Of a stretch of 64,000 nucleotides of DNA, positions 1 to 8,622 are shown in pieces. The stretch comes from Fodinibacter sp045807225. GTDB taxonomy: Bacteria; Actinomycetota; Actinomycetes; Actinomycetales; Dermatophilaceae. The notes beneath the pieces are model-generated. The model did no database searches and was not told the DNA's origin. It saw only the letters and a program-made list of their open reading frames with translations. The position numbers were made by a program, and so were the translations under genes. Each line of letters opens with the position of its first letter. The first letter of the stretch is position 1. Location of the stretch: positions 1 through 64,000 of the forward strand of contig JBJMHU010000197.1 in NCBI GenBank assembly GCA_045807225.1, written 5' to 3'.

Positions 1-168
1 TCGTATGCCGCGGGCTCGCCGGCCGCCGCCGGACCATCGGCCGCTGGCCCCGCACCGCCCCCGGCCGGGCCGCAGGACACCGCGCCGCCGTCGCCGTCCG
101 GGCTGCAGGACAGCCCGCCGCCGTCACCCTCAGGCCCGGGCAACACCCCGCCGGCGCCTCCCGCCTGA
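1..168 (+). CDS. C-terminal tail of a proline/alanine-rich protein (partial, cut by window start)
   Basis: Frame 1 is open from the first base to a TGA at 166-168 and encodes about 55 residues dominated by Pro, Ala, Gly and Ser. It contains an approximate repeat (QDTAPPSPSG, then QDSPPPSPSG, then GNTPPAPPA). Such tails are usual at the end of actinobacterial surface or membrane proteins and kinases, but the domain part lies outside the window, so no function can be given. No start codon is visible. GC-rich DNA can produce such frames by chance; the near-repeats and clean stop ahead of the next gene favour a real terminus. Confidence 0.5.
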   Translation, partial: SYAAGSPAAAGPSAAGPAPPPAGPQDTAPPSPSGLQDSPPPSPSGPGNTPPAPPA

Positions 169-282
169 GCCGCGGACCCCGGCATCCCGCCGGGCCGCAG
201 GACGCGCCCTCCGGCTGCCCCGGAGGACCGGTGTGTCGCCTCCGGCGCAGCGCACCGAGCCGGGAGCAGGGCCGGGGCCCAG

Positions 283-300
283 GTCCACCGGTCGGTGGAC
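283..300. promoter_or_regulatory. Inverted repeat GTCCACC-N4-GGTGGAC upstream of ABC exporter
   Basis: A perfect 7-bp inverted repeat with a 4-base centre (GGTC) lies about 57 bp before the ABC ATPase start. Further half-sites GGTCCACC (near 305-312) and GGTGGAC (near 349-355, next to the ribosome site) follow. This looks like a repressor operator or a leader hairpin. No regulator for it can be named from the window. Confidence 0.35.
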
Positions 301-356
301 GGCCGGTCCACCACGTGGGCCTCGCCGCGTCGCGCCGCCCGGAGGAGGGTGGACCC

Positions 357-1259
357 ATGGCAGACGCGATCACCATCCGGGGGCTCACCAAGACCTACGC
401 GGCACACACGGCGGTCGGCGGGCTCGACCTCGACATCCGCACCGGCGAGTGCTTCGCCCTGCTCGGCCCCAACGGCGCGGGCAAGACCACCACCGTCGAG
501 ATCCTCGAGGGGTTCCGCTCCCGCGACGCCGGCGAGGTGCACGTGCTCGGCGTCGACCCGCAGGGCGCCGGCCTGGCCTGGCGCAACCGGGTCGGCATCG
601 TGCTGCAGACCACCGGCGGCCTCGACCTGCTCACCGCCCGCGAGGCGCTCGCCAGCACCGCGAAGGCCTACTCGGCTCCGCGGGCGGTGGACGACGTGCT
701 CACCTCGGTCGGCCTCGACGACAAGGCCGATGCCCGCATCGTCGGGCTGAGCGGCGGCCAGCGGCGCCGGCTCGACGTGGCCCTGGGCATCATCGGCCGT
801 CCCGAGCTGCTCTTCCTCGACGAGCCGACCACCGGGTTCGACCCCCAGGCCCGCCGTGACTTCTGGGAGCTCATCCGGGCGCTCGCCACCGAGGGGACGA
901 CCATCCTGCTCACCACCCACTACCTCGACGAGGCCGAGAACCTCGCCGACCGGGTCGGCGTCATCGCCGCCGGGCGACTGCTGGCCCTCGACACCCCCGA
1001 GGCGCTCGGCGGGCGCAGTGCGGAGGAGGCCACGGTCTCCTGGGAGGAGCACGGCATCCGGCGCCGGCTGACGACTTCGACGCCCACGGCCGAGGTCGCC
1101 CGACTCGCGGCCCGGATGCCGGGTGGCGAGGTGCCGGCGCTGACCGTCACCCGGCCCTCGCTGGAGGACACCTACCTGAGCCTGATCGCTCCCCACGTGG
1201 GCCCGCAGGCCGGGCACCCCGACGCCGCCACCCACGACTCCACGGAGGTGCCCGCATGA
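357..1259 (+). CDS. ABC-2 type transporter ATP-binding protein
   Basis: Predicted 300-aa ATPase powering an exporter together with the overlapping permease downstream. Walker A GPNGAGKT is at residues 37-44, the signature is LSGGQRRR, and Walker B with its catalytic Glu is LLFLDEPTTGFD. After the nucleotide-binding domain comes an extension of about 80 residues, as in drug or antibiotic exporter ATPases of the DrrA/CcmA type. The ATG at 357 was chosen because GGAGGAGGG precedes it and the protein then begins directly at the family N-terminus. The stop overlaps the permease start (ATGA), implying translational coupling. The substrate is unknown; the adjacent two-component genes suggest a cell-envelope or drug stress inducer. 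Confidence 0.9.
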   Translation: MADAITIRGLTKTYAAHTAVGGLDLDIRTGECFALLGPNGAGKTTTVEILEGFRSRDAGEVHVLGVDPQGAGLAWRNRVGIVLQTTGGLDLLTAREALASTAKAYSAPRAVDDVLTSVGLDDKADARIVGLSGGQRRRLDVALGIIGRPELLFLDEPTTGFDPQARRDFWELIRALATEGTTILLTTHYLDEAENLADRVGVIAAGRLLALDTPEALGGRSAEEATVSWEEHGIRRRLTTSTPTAEVARLAARMPGGEVPALTVTRPSLEDTYLSLIAPHVGPQAGHPDAATHDSTEVPA

Positions 1260-2056
1260 GTGCCATCGCCCTCGGCCTGGACCGGACGGTGCTCGAGCTG
1301 AAGATGTACTCGCGCGAGAAGGAGGCGGTCTTCTTCTCCTTCCTCTTCCCGATCCTGCTGCTCGCGCTGTTCTCGGTGATCTTCGCCGGCCAGTTCGGGG
1401 GCCGGGACACCAACGGCATGACGGCCGGCGGCTACTTCCTGCCCGGCATGCTGTCGGCGGGCGTGCTGCTCACCAGCTACCAGACCATGGCGATGTCGGT
1501 CGCCAGCGAGCGCGACGACGGCACGCTCAAGCGGCTGCGAGCCACCCCGATGCCCCCCGTCGCCTACTTCCTCGGCAAGGTCGGGCTCGTCGCCACGTCC
1601 TCGACCCTGCAGGTCGCCCTGCTCCTGCTGGTCGCCCGGGTCCTCTTCGGGGTGCAGCTGCCCACCACGGCTGACCGCTGGGCGGTGTTCGCGCTGGTGT
1701 TCACCCTCGGGGTGTTCGGCGGCACGGTGCTCGGCATCGCCTACTCGTCGATGGCGACCTCGCGCACCATCGGCGCCGTCGTCATCGGGCCGCTGCTCAT
1801 CCTGCAGTTCATCTCGGGGGTCTACATCGCGTTCGACGACGTGCCGACCTGGCTGCAGCAGATCGCCTCGGTGTTCCCGCTGAAGTGGATCGCCCAGGGC
1901 ATGCGCTCGGTGTTCTACCCCGCAGACCTCGCCTCGGCCGAGATGGCCGGCTCCTGGGAGACCGGCCGCACCGCCCTGGTGCTGCTGGCCTGGGCGGTCG
2001 GTGGGCTGGTGCTGTGCGTGCTCACGTTCAAGTGGTTCAAGCGCGGCACCACGTGA
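1256..2056 (+). CDS. ABC-2 type transporter permease
   Basis: A 266-aa integral membrane protein with about six hydrophobic segments, the first near residues 22-42, and an ABC-2 core of the DrrB/YadH kind (FLPGMLSAGVLLTSYQTMAM, then SERDDGTLKRLRATP). It pairs with the ATPase whose last codon overlaps its ATG by 4 bp. The length is normal for the family. The final segment ends in a short basic tail (FKWFKRGTT). It is followed after 16 bp by a histidine kinase, so the four genes 357-3934 probably form one operon. Confidence 0.88.
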   Translation: MSAIALGLDRTVLELKMYSREKEAVFFSFLFPILLLALFSVIFAGQFGGRDTNGMTAGGYFLPGMLSAGVLLTSYQTMAMSVASERDDGTLKRLRATPMPPVAYFLGKVGLVATSSTLQVALLLLVARVLFGVQLPTTADRWAVFALVFTLGVFGGTVLGIAYSSMATSRTIGAVVIGPLLILQFISGVYIAFDDVPTWLQQIASVFPLKWIAQGMRSVFYPADLASAEMAGSWETGRTALVLLAWAVGGLVLCVLTFKWFKRGTT

Positions 2057-2072
2057 GGCGCCGGGCAGCACA

Positions 2073-3305
2073 ATGAGCGACGTGACGGCGACAGGCCCGA
2101 CAGGGGCGGCAGCAGCGACCTCGCGCGAGGAGTTCGGGGCGATGTGGCGGCGGCAGCAGCCCTACTGGCACGTCGTGTTCGCGCTCGTCTGGGCGGCCGC
2201 CGTGGTCGTCACCCTCCTCGACGACCCCGGCCCGCACGGCAGGCTGCCCTCGCTGCTGCTCCTCGGGGTCATCGCGCTCGCCTACGCCACCCTCGGGGTG
2301 CGGGGGATGACCTACCGCGACAACCGCTGGGCGGTCGCCTACCAGGTCGTGGCGTGGTCGGCCCTGCTCGGCATCCAGTGGGTCGACCCGAGCACCCAGG
2401 CCTGGCTGCTCTACTTCGCGCTCTTCCCCCAGCTGTGGGCGATGCTGCCCACCCGCTGGGCCGTGGCCGGCACGGTGCTCGTCGTCACCGCGTTCTCGGT
2501 GGTGCGCTGGGGCCAGCTCGGCTTCTCCAGCGGAAGCCTGGCCGAGATCCTCGTCTCCAGCGTCATCTCGATGGGCCTGTCCCTCTCGCTCGGGCTCTTC
2601 ATCAACCGCATCGTCGGCGAGGCCGAGAGCCGCGCCGAGACCATCGACGAGCTGCGCGCCACCCAGGCCCGGCTCGCCGCGGCCGAGCGCGACCGTGGCG
2701 TGCACGAGGAGCGTGAGCGCATCTCCCGCGAGATCCACGACACCCTGGCGCAGGGCTTCACGTCGGTGCTCGCCCTCTCCCGTGCGGCCCAGGCCGCCCT
2801 GGCGCGCGGCGACACCGCCGTGGCGGGTGAGCGGCTCGCGCTCATCGAGCACACGGCATCCGACAACCTCGACGAGGCACGGCTGATCGTCGCGGAGCTC
2901 ACCCCCGGGCACCTGCAGTCGCGCACCCTCGGCGAGGCCCTGCAGCGGCTCGGCGCGGCGGTGACGAGCGAGACCGGGCTGCACGCCGACGTGCGGGTGG
3001 CCGGCGACCCGGTGCCGCTCGGCGGGTCCGCCGAGGTCGTCATCCTGCGCACCGCCCAGGAGGCGCTCTCGAACGTGCGCCGGCACGCGTCGGCCGCCCG
3101 GGTCGACCTCACCCTGGCCTACGACGACCCCGACGAGGTGGTGCTGACGGTGCACGACGACGGCCGCGGGTTCGACCTCGACGGCGCCCGCTCCGGCTTC
3201 GGGCTCGACGGCGTGCAGGCGCGGGCGGCCGAGGTCGGCGGTGCGGTGCAGGTGCTCAGCGAGCCCGGCACCGGCACCACGCTGCGCCTGGTGGTGCCCC
3301 GGTGA
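2073..3305 (+). CDS. Sensor histidine kinase, NarL/DesK family (HisKA_3)
   Basis: A 410-aa membrane kinase. Residues about 30-185 carry five or six hydrophobic segments. A short coiled coil (EAESRAETIDELRATQARL) leads to the dimerisation/phosphotransfer helix with the phospho-acceptor His222 in EIHDTLAQG, followed by a HATPase_c domain with an N box (EALSNVRRHA) and a G box (DDGRGFDLDG). No extracellular sensor domain is seen, so sensing is probably intramembrane. The start at 2073 gives MSDVTATG; an upstream in-frame start would overlap the permease. Its stop overlaps the GTG of the response regulator, which marks the cognate pair. Confidence 0.9.
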   Translation: MSDVTATGPTGAAAATSREEFGAMWRRQQPYWHVVFALVWAAAVVVTLLDDPGPHGRLPSLLLLGVIALAYATLGVRGMTYRDNRWAVAYQVVAWSALLGIQWVDPSTQAWLLYFALFPQLWAMLPTRWAVAGTVLVVTAFSVVRWGQLGFSSGSLAEILVSSVISMGLSLSLGLFINRIVGEAESRAETIDELRATQARLAAAERDRGVHEERERISREIHDTLAQGFTSVLALSRAAQAALARGDTAVAGERLALIEHTASDNLDEARLIVAELTPGHLQSRTLGEALQRLGAAVTSETGLHADVRVAGDPVPLGGSAEVVILRTAQEALSNVRRHASAARVDLTLAYDDPDEVVLTVHDDGRGFDLDGARSGFGLDGVQARAAEVGGAVQVLSEPGTGTTLRLVVPR

Positions 3306-3934
3306 TCCGGCTGCTCGTGGTCGACGACCACCCGGTGGTGCGCGCCGGGATGGTCGCGGTGCTGGGCGAGGAGAGCGACTTCGAGGTGGTGGGGGAGGCG
3401 GCCAACGGCGCGGAGGCGCTCGCTCTGGTGCCGCGGCTGCATCCCGACGTCGTGCTGATGGACCTGCGGATGCCGGTGATGGACGGCGCCGAGGCAACCG
3501 CCCGGATCACCGCGCAGGCCGGTGCCCCGCAGGTGCTCGTGCTGACGACCTACGACACGGATGCCGACATCGTGCGAGCCGTGGAGGCCGGCGCCCGCGG
3601 CTACCTGCTCAAGGACGCCCCGACGGGGGTGCTGGCCGACGCGATCCGACGGGCGGCGCGGGGCGAGACCGTGCTGGCGCCCCCGGTGGCGGCCCGTCTG
3701 GCCGACCGGCTGCGGGCGCCCGCGCGACCCGAGCTCACCGGGCGCGAGGTCGAGGTGCTGGGGCTGGTGGCGCGTGGGCTCTCCAACGCCGACATCGGCC
3801 GTGAGCTCTACATCGGCGAGGCGACGGTCAAGACGCACCTCATCCGGGCCTTCGCGAAGCTCGGGGTCACCGACCGCACCGCAGCGGTGACCGCCGCCTA
3901 CGCGTCGGGCCTGATCGAGCTACCGCGCCACTGA
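3302..3934 (+). CDS. Response regulator, NarL/LuxR family
   Basis: A 210-aa two-domain regulator. The receiver domain has the acidic pair D8-D9, phospho-acceptor D54 (LMDLRMP), a Thr in LTTYD and Lys in YLLKDA. A LuxR-type helix-turn-helix lies at about 142-195 (LTGREVEVLGLVARGLSNAD). It starts at a GTG overlapping the kinase stop (GTGA). With the upstream ABC exporter this fits a drug- or envelope-stress module in which the regulator controls its own transporter operon. This regulatory role is inferred from gene order only. Confidence 0.92.
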   Translation: MIRLLVVDDHPVVRAGMVAVLGEESDFEVVGEAANGAEALALVPRLHPDVVLMDLRMPVMDGAEATARITAQAGAPQVLVLTTYDTDADIVRAVEAGARGYLLKDAPTGVLADAIRRAARGETVLAPPVAARLADRLRAPARPELTGREVEVLGLVARGLSNADIGRELYIGEATVKTHLIRAFAKLGVTDRTAAVTAAYASGLIELPRH

Positions 3935-3989
3935 CCCTCGTCTCGGGTGCGAGGTGGTTGCCCGGGCCACCGGGTGCGCACTCGCGGAC

Positions 3990-4008
3990 GGGGCGGGGCG
4001 GGGCGGGG
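3990..4008 (+). repeat. Four GGGG tracts separated by single C (G-quadruplex candidate)
   Basis: Bases 3990-4008 read as four GGGG runs joined by single C residues. The site lies between the converging ends of the response regulator and the DedA gene. Such a perfect tract with one-base loops meets the usual sequence rule for a stable G-quadruplex. A role in terminating converging transcription is conjecture. Confidence 0.55.
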
Positions 4009-4017
4009 TGCGGTGGG

Positions 4018-4707
4018 TCAGGCGGAGCCGTCGCGCACGTCCTCCACGACGTCGGTGACGGTCTCGGCGGTGGCGGCGGCGACGGCCCTCGCCTCGCGGC
4101 GGTGCTTGAGGTACTCGTAGACCATCGGCAGCACCGAGAGGAAGACGATGAGCAGGATCGCGGCCTCGAGGTTGTCGCGGATGAGGGGGATGCCGCCGAG
4201 GAAGTAGCCGGCCAGGGTGATGCTGGTGACCCACAGGGCGGCGCCGACGGCCGACCAGGTGAAGAAGTGGCGGCGGTCCATGCGGCCGATGCCGGCCACG
4301 AGGGTGATGTAGGTGCGCACGATCGGCACGAAGCGCCCGATCACCAGCGCCTTGGCGCCGTGCTTCTCGAAGAAGTCGTGGGTCTGGTCGAGGTACTTCT
4401 TGCGGATGATCCGGCCGTCGTGGTTGCGCAGCGGCGCCCCGATCGCCCGGCCGATCTCGTAGCCGACGACGTTGCCCGCGAAGGCGGCGACGAAGAGCGC
4501 GGGGATGGCGACGACGAGCGGGATGTCGAGGTCGCCGCCGGCGATGAAGATGCCGATCGCGAACAGCAGCGAGTCGCCCGGCAGGATCGGGAAGAACAGG
4601 CCGCACTCGACGAACACGATGACGAGGGAGATCAGGAAGAAGGCGTCCCCGTAGGTCTGCAGGAGGTACTCGGGGTTCATCCAGTCGGGCCCTAGTGCGT
4701 GCATCAC
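4018..4707 (-). CDS. DedA family membrane protein (SNARE-associated/VTT domain)
   Basis: A 229-aa polytopic membrane protein of the DedA family, proposed lipid scramblases or flippases that support envelope homeostasis. The family core is clear: FFPILPGDSLLFAIG, a long conserved Gly-rich central region (AAFAGNVVGYEIGRAIG) and GRFVPIVRTYITLVAG. The GTG at 4707 was chosen because a TANNNT -10 (TACCCT on this strand, 4715-4720) lies 7 nt upstream, the leaderless spacing common in this window; the next codon is ATG (4704), so the alternative differs by one residue. It converges on the response regulator gene. Confidence 0.88.
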   Translation of the reverse strand: MMHALGPDWMNPEYLLQTYGDAFFLISLVIVFVECGLFFPILPGDSLLFAIGIFIAGGDLDIPLVVAIPALFVAAFAGNVVGYEIGRAIGAPLRNHDGRIIRKKYLDQTHDFFEKHGAKALVIGRFVPIVRTYITLVAGIGRMDRRHFFTWSAVGAALWVTSITLAGYFLGGIPLIRDNLEAAILLIVFLSVLPMVYEYLKHRREARAVAAATAETVTDVVEDVRDGSA

Positions 4708-4714
4708 GTGCCCA

Positions 4715-4720
4715 AGGGTA
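4715..4720 (-). promoter_or_regulatory. -10 element TACCCT of the DedA gene
   Basis: TACCCT on the minus strand lies 7 nt before the GTG of the DedA gene, giving a predicted transcript that starts at or next to the start codon. Confidence 0.4.
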
Positions 4721-5007
4721 CGGGGGAACGCCCGGCATCCCTTCCCCCGTCGACTGTGCGCCGGCTGTGCGTCCGGCGCTCCGCCGCCTCGGTGGGCGCG
4801 GTGTGCCGGTGTCGCCGCAGCGCCCGCCGGATGGTCGAGATCCCGCGACACGCTGAGCGCCCGCCCGATCCGTCAGCGCGACGTGGGACGTGGACGGGCG
4901 ACCGCACTGCGGGCAGTCGGCAAGGGGTTTCGTGCTTCGGCGTTACATTGAGCGACGGAACGGGCCGCCCGAGCCTGCCCGCGGCCCCGAAAACGAAGGA
5001 TTCCCGC

Positions 5008-5889
5008 ATGTCCGTCATCTCTCCCGCCCGCTGGATCGGCGTCGCCCTCGCCGGGTCCGCGGTCGTCGCGCTCGCCGCGTGCGGCGCGCCCACCGACCAG
5101 GCCGGCTCGTCGAGCTCCGCCAGCGCCTCCGCCTCGGCCACCTGCGACCCGGCGTCGATGAAGACCAAGACCGCCGGCACGTTGACCATCGGCACCGACA
5201 AGCCCGCGTACCAGCCCTGGTTCGTCGACGACGACCCGAGCAACGGCAAGGGCTACGAGTCGGCCGTCGCCTACGCGATCGCCGACCAGCTCGGCTACGC
5301 CAAGGACAAGGTCACCTGGGTGGTCGCACCGTTCAACTCGGTGGTCCTTCCCGGTGAGAAGGCCTTCGACATCGACCTCAACCAGGTGTCGATCAGCGAC
5401 GAGCGCAAGAAGGCCGTCGACTTCTCCTCGGGCTACTACGACGTGCGCCAGGCCGTCATCACCTACAAGGGCAGCCCGATCGACGGCAAGACCACCGTCG
5501 CCGACCTCAAGGGTGCCAAGCTCGGCGCCCAGGTGGGCACGACGTCCTACACCGCCGCCAAGGAGCAGGTCGCGCCGAGCCAGGAGGTCGCGGTGTTCGA
5601 CACCAACGACCTCGCCGTGCAGGCCTTGAAGAACAAGCAGATCGACGGCATCGTCGCCGACCTCCCGACCGGCTTCTACATGACCTCGGCCCAGCTCGAC
5701 GACGGCGTCATCGTCGGCCAGCTGCCCGCGACCGGCAGCACCCCCGAGCAGTTCGGCGCCGTGCTCGACAAGGGCAGCCCGCTCACCGCCTGCATCACCC
5801 AGGCAGTCGACGCACTGCGTGCCGACGGCACGCTCGACACCCTGGTGTCGCAGTGGCTGTCGACCCAGGGTGCGCCCGAGCTGAAGTAG
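5008..5889 (+). CDS. Polar amino-acid ABC transporter substrate-binding lipoprotein
   Basis: A 293-aa solute-binding protein of the SBP_bac_3 family. It has a lipoprotein signal peptide with lipobox LAAC and Cys25, then a Ser/Ala-rich linker, then the two-lobed binding domain (GTLTIGTDKPAYQPW, and the lobe-2 signature GAKLGAQVGTTSY). Start ATG 5008 is preceded by GAAGGA at good spacing and begins directly at the signal peptide. The permease follows after 5 bp and the ATPase after that, so the three form one importer operon. The substrate class (polar amino acid such as Gln or Glu) comes from the family; the exact ligand is unknown. Confidence 0.9.
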   Translation: MSVISPARWIGVALAGSAVVALAACGAPTDQAGSSSSASASASATCDPASMKTKTAGTLTIGTDKPAYQPWFVDDDPSNGKGYESAVAYAIADQLGYAKDKVTWVVAPFNSVVLPGEKAFDIDLNQVSISDERKKAVDFSSGYYDVRQAVITYKGSPIDGKTTVADLKGAKLGAQVGTTSYTAAKEQVAPSQEVAVFDTNDLAVQALKNKQIDGIVADLPTGFYMTSAQLDDGVIVGQLPATGSTPEQFGAVLDKGSPLTACITQAVDALRADGTLDTLVSQWLSTQGAPELK

Positions 5890-5894
5890 GACCG

Positions 5895-6797
5895 ATGTCG
5901 GGGGACACCAGGCAGCAGACGGGACCCGCGGATGCCGGTGACGCACCGGTCGACCCGTGGGTACCGTCCGCGCTGGAGCAGGACCGCGCGGCCTACCGGG
6001 CGGCCCGCACCCGCCGCTCCGGGTGGGTCGCCGCGGGGTCGACCACCGCCCTGGTCGTCGCCGTCGTCGGCTTCGTGGTCACCTCGCCCGGCTGGCCCCG
6101 GGTCAAGGAGACCTTCTTCTCCTGGGACAAGGCGGTCGACTCCTTCCCCGCCGTGCTCGAGGGCCTGTGGCTCAACATCCGGGTCATGCTCGTCTGCGGG
6201 GTGCTCATCGCCGTCTTCGGCCTGGCCCTGGCGGTGATGCGCACCATCCGCGGCCCGGTCGCCTTCCCGCTGCGGCTGTTCGCCACGGCCTACGTCGACC
6301 TGTTCCGGGGCCTGCCCCTGCTGCTCGTGCTGCTCCTGCTCGGCTTCGGCGCCCCGGCCCTGCGCCTGTCCGGCCTGCCGAGCTCGGCCCTGTTCTGGGG
6401 GTGCACGGCGCTGGTGCTGTCGTACTCCGCCTACGTCGCCGAGGTCTTCCGGGCCGGCATCGAGTCGGTGCACCCGTCCCAGCGCGCAGCAGCCCGCTCG
6501 CTGGGCCTGAGCTACGGCCAGACGCTGCGCCACGTCGTGCTGCCCCAGGCGGTGCGCCGCGTCGTGCCGCCGCTGATGAACGACCTGGTCTCCCTGCAGA
6601 AGGACTCCGGCCTGATCGCGGTGCTGGGTGTCATCGACGCCATCCGGGCTGCCCAGATCGAGACGGCCCTCGACTTCAACTTCACCCCGTACGTCGTGGC
6701 GGGCTTCCTCTTCGTCTGCCTCACCATCCCGATGGCGCGGTTCACCGACCACGTCGCGCGACGGCGCGGCTACCACGGCGTCTCCGGAGCGCTGTGA
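5895..6797 (+). CDS. Amino-acid ABC transporter permease (HisM/GlnP family)
   Basis: A 300-aa permease. A cytosolic, basic N-terminal stretch of about 45 residues precedes the first membrane segment, and the BPD_transp_1 core carries the EAA loop (RAAARSLGLSYGQTLRHVVLPQA) where the ATPase docks. VDLFRGLPLLLVLLLL is typical of the His/Glu/Gln/Arg permease family. Being the only permease gene here, it probably forms a homodimer. Start ATG 5895 follows the lipoprotein stop by 5 bp; an earlier in-frame ATG would overlap that gene. Confidence 0.9.
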   Translation: MSGDTRQQTGPADAGDAPVDPWVPSALEQDRAAYRAARTRRSGWVAAGSTTALVVAVVGFVVTSPGWPRVKETFFSWDKAVDSFPAVLEGLWLNIRVMLVCGVLIAVFGLALAVMRTIRGPVAFPLRLFATAYVDLFRGLPLLLVLLLLGFGAPALRLSGLPSSALFWGCTALVLSYSAYVAEVFRAGIESVHPSQRAAARSLGLSYGQTLRHVVLPQAVRRVVPPLMNDLVSLQKDSGLIAVLGVIDAIRAAQIETALDFNFTPYVVAGFLFVCLTIPMARFTDHVARRRGYHGVSGAL

Positions 6798-6807
6798 TGG
6801 TGGCCCC

Positions 6808-7539
6808 ATGAGCTTGTTGGCACTGGAGAACGTGCGGAAGTCGTTCGGCGACAACGTGGTGCTGCGCGACATCGACCTCACCGTCGAGCGTGGTCAGTGC
6901 GTGGTGCTCATCGGCGCCAGCGGCTCGGGCAAGTCGACCCTGCTGCGCTGCGTCAACCTGCTCGAGGTGGTCGACGACGGCCGCATCACCCTCGAGGGCG
7001 ACGACATCACCGACCCCCGCGCCGACGCGGATGCCGTGCGCGCCCGGATGGGCATCGTCTTCCAGGCGTACAACCTCTTCCCCCACCTCTCGGTGCTCGA
7101 GAACATCACCCTCGCGCCGGTGCGGGTGCACAAGGTGCCCAAGGCGCAGGCGACCGAGCGGGCCCTGGCCATGCTCGACCGGGTCGGCCTGCGCGACCGG
7201 GCACAGGCGCGCCCCGACGACCTCTCCGGTGGCCAGCAGCAGCGCGTCGCCATCGCGCGCGCCCTGGTCAACGACCCGACCCTGATGCTGCTCGACGAGG
7301 TGACCTCCGCGCTCGACCCCGAGCTGGTCGGCGAGGTGCTCGACCTGCTCCGGTCGCTCAAGGACGACGGGATGACGATGCTGCTCAACACCCACGAGAT
7401 GGGGTTCGCCCGCCAGGTCGCCGACACGGTGTGCTTCCTGCACGACGGCGTCATCCACGAGCAGGGGCCCCCCGAGCAGGTGCTCGCCGACCCGCGCGAG
7501 GAGCGCACCCGCCAGTTCCTCTCCCGCATCCACGCGTGA
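6808..7539 (+). CDS. Amino-acid ABC transporter ATP-binding protein (GlnQ/HisP family)
   Basis: A 243-aa ATPase: Walker A GASGSGKST (about residues 35-43), Q-loop VFQAYNLFPHLSVLEN, signature LSGGQQQRVAIARAL, Walker B LMLLDEVTSALDPE, and H-loop LNTHEMGFARQ. The Walker B Glu is followed by VTSALD, as in the polar amino-acid subfamily. It is the third gene of the importer operon starting at 5008. Its stop codon overlaps the GTG of the next gene (GTGA), so the RNA methyltransferase is co-translated with the importer although functionally unrelated. Confidence 0.92.
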   Translation: MSLLALENVRKSFGDNVVLRDIDLTVERGQCVVLIGASGSGKSTLLRCVNLLEVVDDGRITLEGDDITDPRADADAVRARMGIVFQAYNLFPHLSVLENITLAPVRVHKVPKAQATERALAMLDRVGLRDRAQARPDDLSGGQQQRVAIARALVNDPTLMLLDEVTSALDPELVGEVLDLLRSLKDDGMTMLLNTHEMGFARQVADTVCFLHDGVIHEQGPPEQVLADPREERTRQFLSRIHA

Positions 7540-8183
7540 GCCGCGACGACGACGCCCCTGAGGTGGGGGTGGGCCCCTGGGTCGGGCCGTGGCCCCACGG
7601 CGAGCAGTGGGATGCCGACCTGCTGCGCGACGGCGACCGGCGCAACGTCGCCGACCGGTACCGGTACTGGCGCATGGATGCCGTCGTCGCCGACCTCGAC
7701 GCCCGTCGCCACCCGTTCCACGTCGCCATCGAGAACTGGGGCCACGACTTCAACATCGGCTCGGTCGTGCGCACCGCGAACGCGTTCAACGCCTCCGCCT
7801 TCCACGTCGTGGGGCGCCGCCGGTGGAACCGCCGCGGGGCGATGGTCACCGACCGCTACCAGCACGAGCTCCACCACCCGAGCGTGGCGGACCTCGTGCA
7901 GTGGGCGAATGGGGCCGGCAGCGGTGACAGCGGCATCCCGCTCATCGGCATCGACAACGTCCCCGGCTCGGTGCCGCTGGAGACCTTCGACCTGCCCCGC
8001 CGGTGCGTGCTCGTGCTCGGCCAGGAGGGTCCGGGGCTGACGCCCGAGATGCTCGCGGCGTGCGACGTGGTGCTGCACATCGAGCAGTTCGGCTCGACCC
8101 GCTCGATCAACGCGGGCGCCGCGGGTGCGATCGCCATGCACGCGTGGGTCCGCCGGCACGTGTTCGACCAGAAAGTCCGGTAG
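7536..8183 (+). CDS. TrmH/SpoU family RNA 2'-O-methyltransferase
   Basis: A 215-aa SPOUT-class enzyme expected to methylate a ribose 2'-OH in tRNA or rRNA with SAM. The three family motifs are visible: ENWGHDFNIGSVVRTANAF (motif 1), VLVLGQEGPGLTPEM (motif 2) and STRSINAGAAGAIAMHAWV (motif 3, forming the knot). The start is a GTG overlapping the ATPase stop; an upstream extension would be out of family and inside the ATPase gene. The target nucleotide cannot be told from sequence. Confidence 0.87.
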   Translation: MSRDDDAPEVGVGPWVGPWPHGEQWDADLLRDGDRRNVADRYRYWRMDAVVADLDARRHPFHVAIENWGHDFNIGSVVRTANAFNASAFHVVGRRRWNRRGAMVTDRYQHELHHPSVADLVQWANGAGSGDSGIPLIGIDNVPGSVPLETFDLPRRCVLVLGQEGPGLTPEMLAACDVVLHIEQFGSTRSINAGAAGAIAMHAWVRRHVFDQKVR

Positions 8184-8186
8184 ACC

Positions 8187-8213
8187 TGTCGAATCCGGAT
8201 TCCCTCGTGCGTC
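8187..8213 (+). promoter_or_regulatory. Candidate ECF42-type promoter (TGTCGA-N17-CGTC)
   Basis: TGTCGA at 8187-8192 and CGTC at 8210-8213 are separated by 17 bp and lie 47 bp before the first DGPF gene. As recalled from published work on group ECF42, target promoters carry TGTCGA near -35 and CGA/TC near -10. The match, directly in front of an operon encoding such a sigma factor, suggests autoregulation. Confidence 0.5.
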
Positions 8214-8259
8214 ACCGTGGTGAGGTCGCACACCGCGACCCGGTACGAAAGGACAGAGC

Positions 8260-8622
8260 ATGTCGACCTATGTCATCCTCCTTCCCGGCGACGAGAGCGG
8301 CTGGGAGTCGGCGACCGACGAGCACCGTGCTGCCATGTATGCCAAGCACGGCCACTTCGCCAGCATGTTGGAGGAGCACGGCCACAAGATCGTCGCCGGT
8401 GCCGAGCTCACCCACTCCCGCGATGCGCGCGTGGTGCGCGGGGGTGCGGACGGCCCGGTCGTCACCGACGGGCCGTACGCCGAGTCGGCCGAGCAGCTCA
8501 CCGGGTTCTACCTCGTGGAGTCCGACGACCTCGACGACCTCGCCCAGGTCTGTGGCATCCTCGCCGTGGGCGGTGGCGCGGTCGAGATCCGGCGTGCCAA
8601 GAGCGGGGACAGCGCAGCGTGA
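8260..8622 (+). CDS. DGPF-domain (YCII-related) protein 1
   Basis: A 120-aa soluble protein of the YCII/DGPF superfamily, a ferredoxin-like fold. The family tag is VTDGPYAES. It is the first gene of a four-gene operon leading to an ECF sigma factor, with AAAGGA just before the ATG at 8260. DGPF proteins co-occur with ECF42 sigma factors in many bacteria, but their biochemical role is not established. The stop overlaps the GTG of the second paralogue. It shares the tag but little else with the two following genes, so the set is an old diversification and not a recent duplication. Confidence 0.85.
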   Translation: MSTYVILLPGDESGWESATDEHRAAMYAKHGHFASMLEEHGHKIVAGAELTHSRDARVVRGGADGPVVTDGPYAESAEQLTGFYLVESDDLDDLAQVCGILAVGGGAVEIRRAKSGDSAA

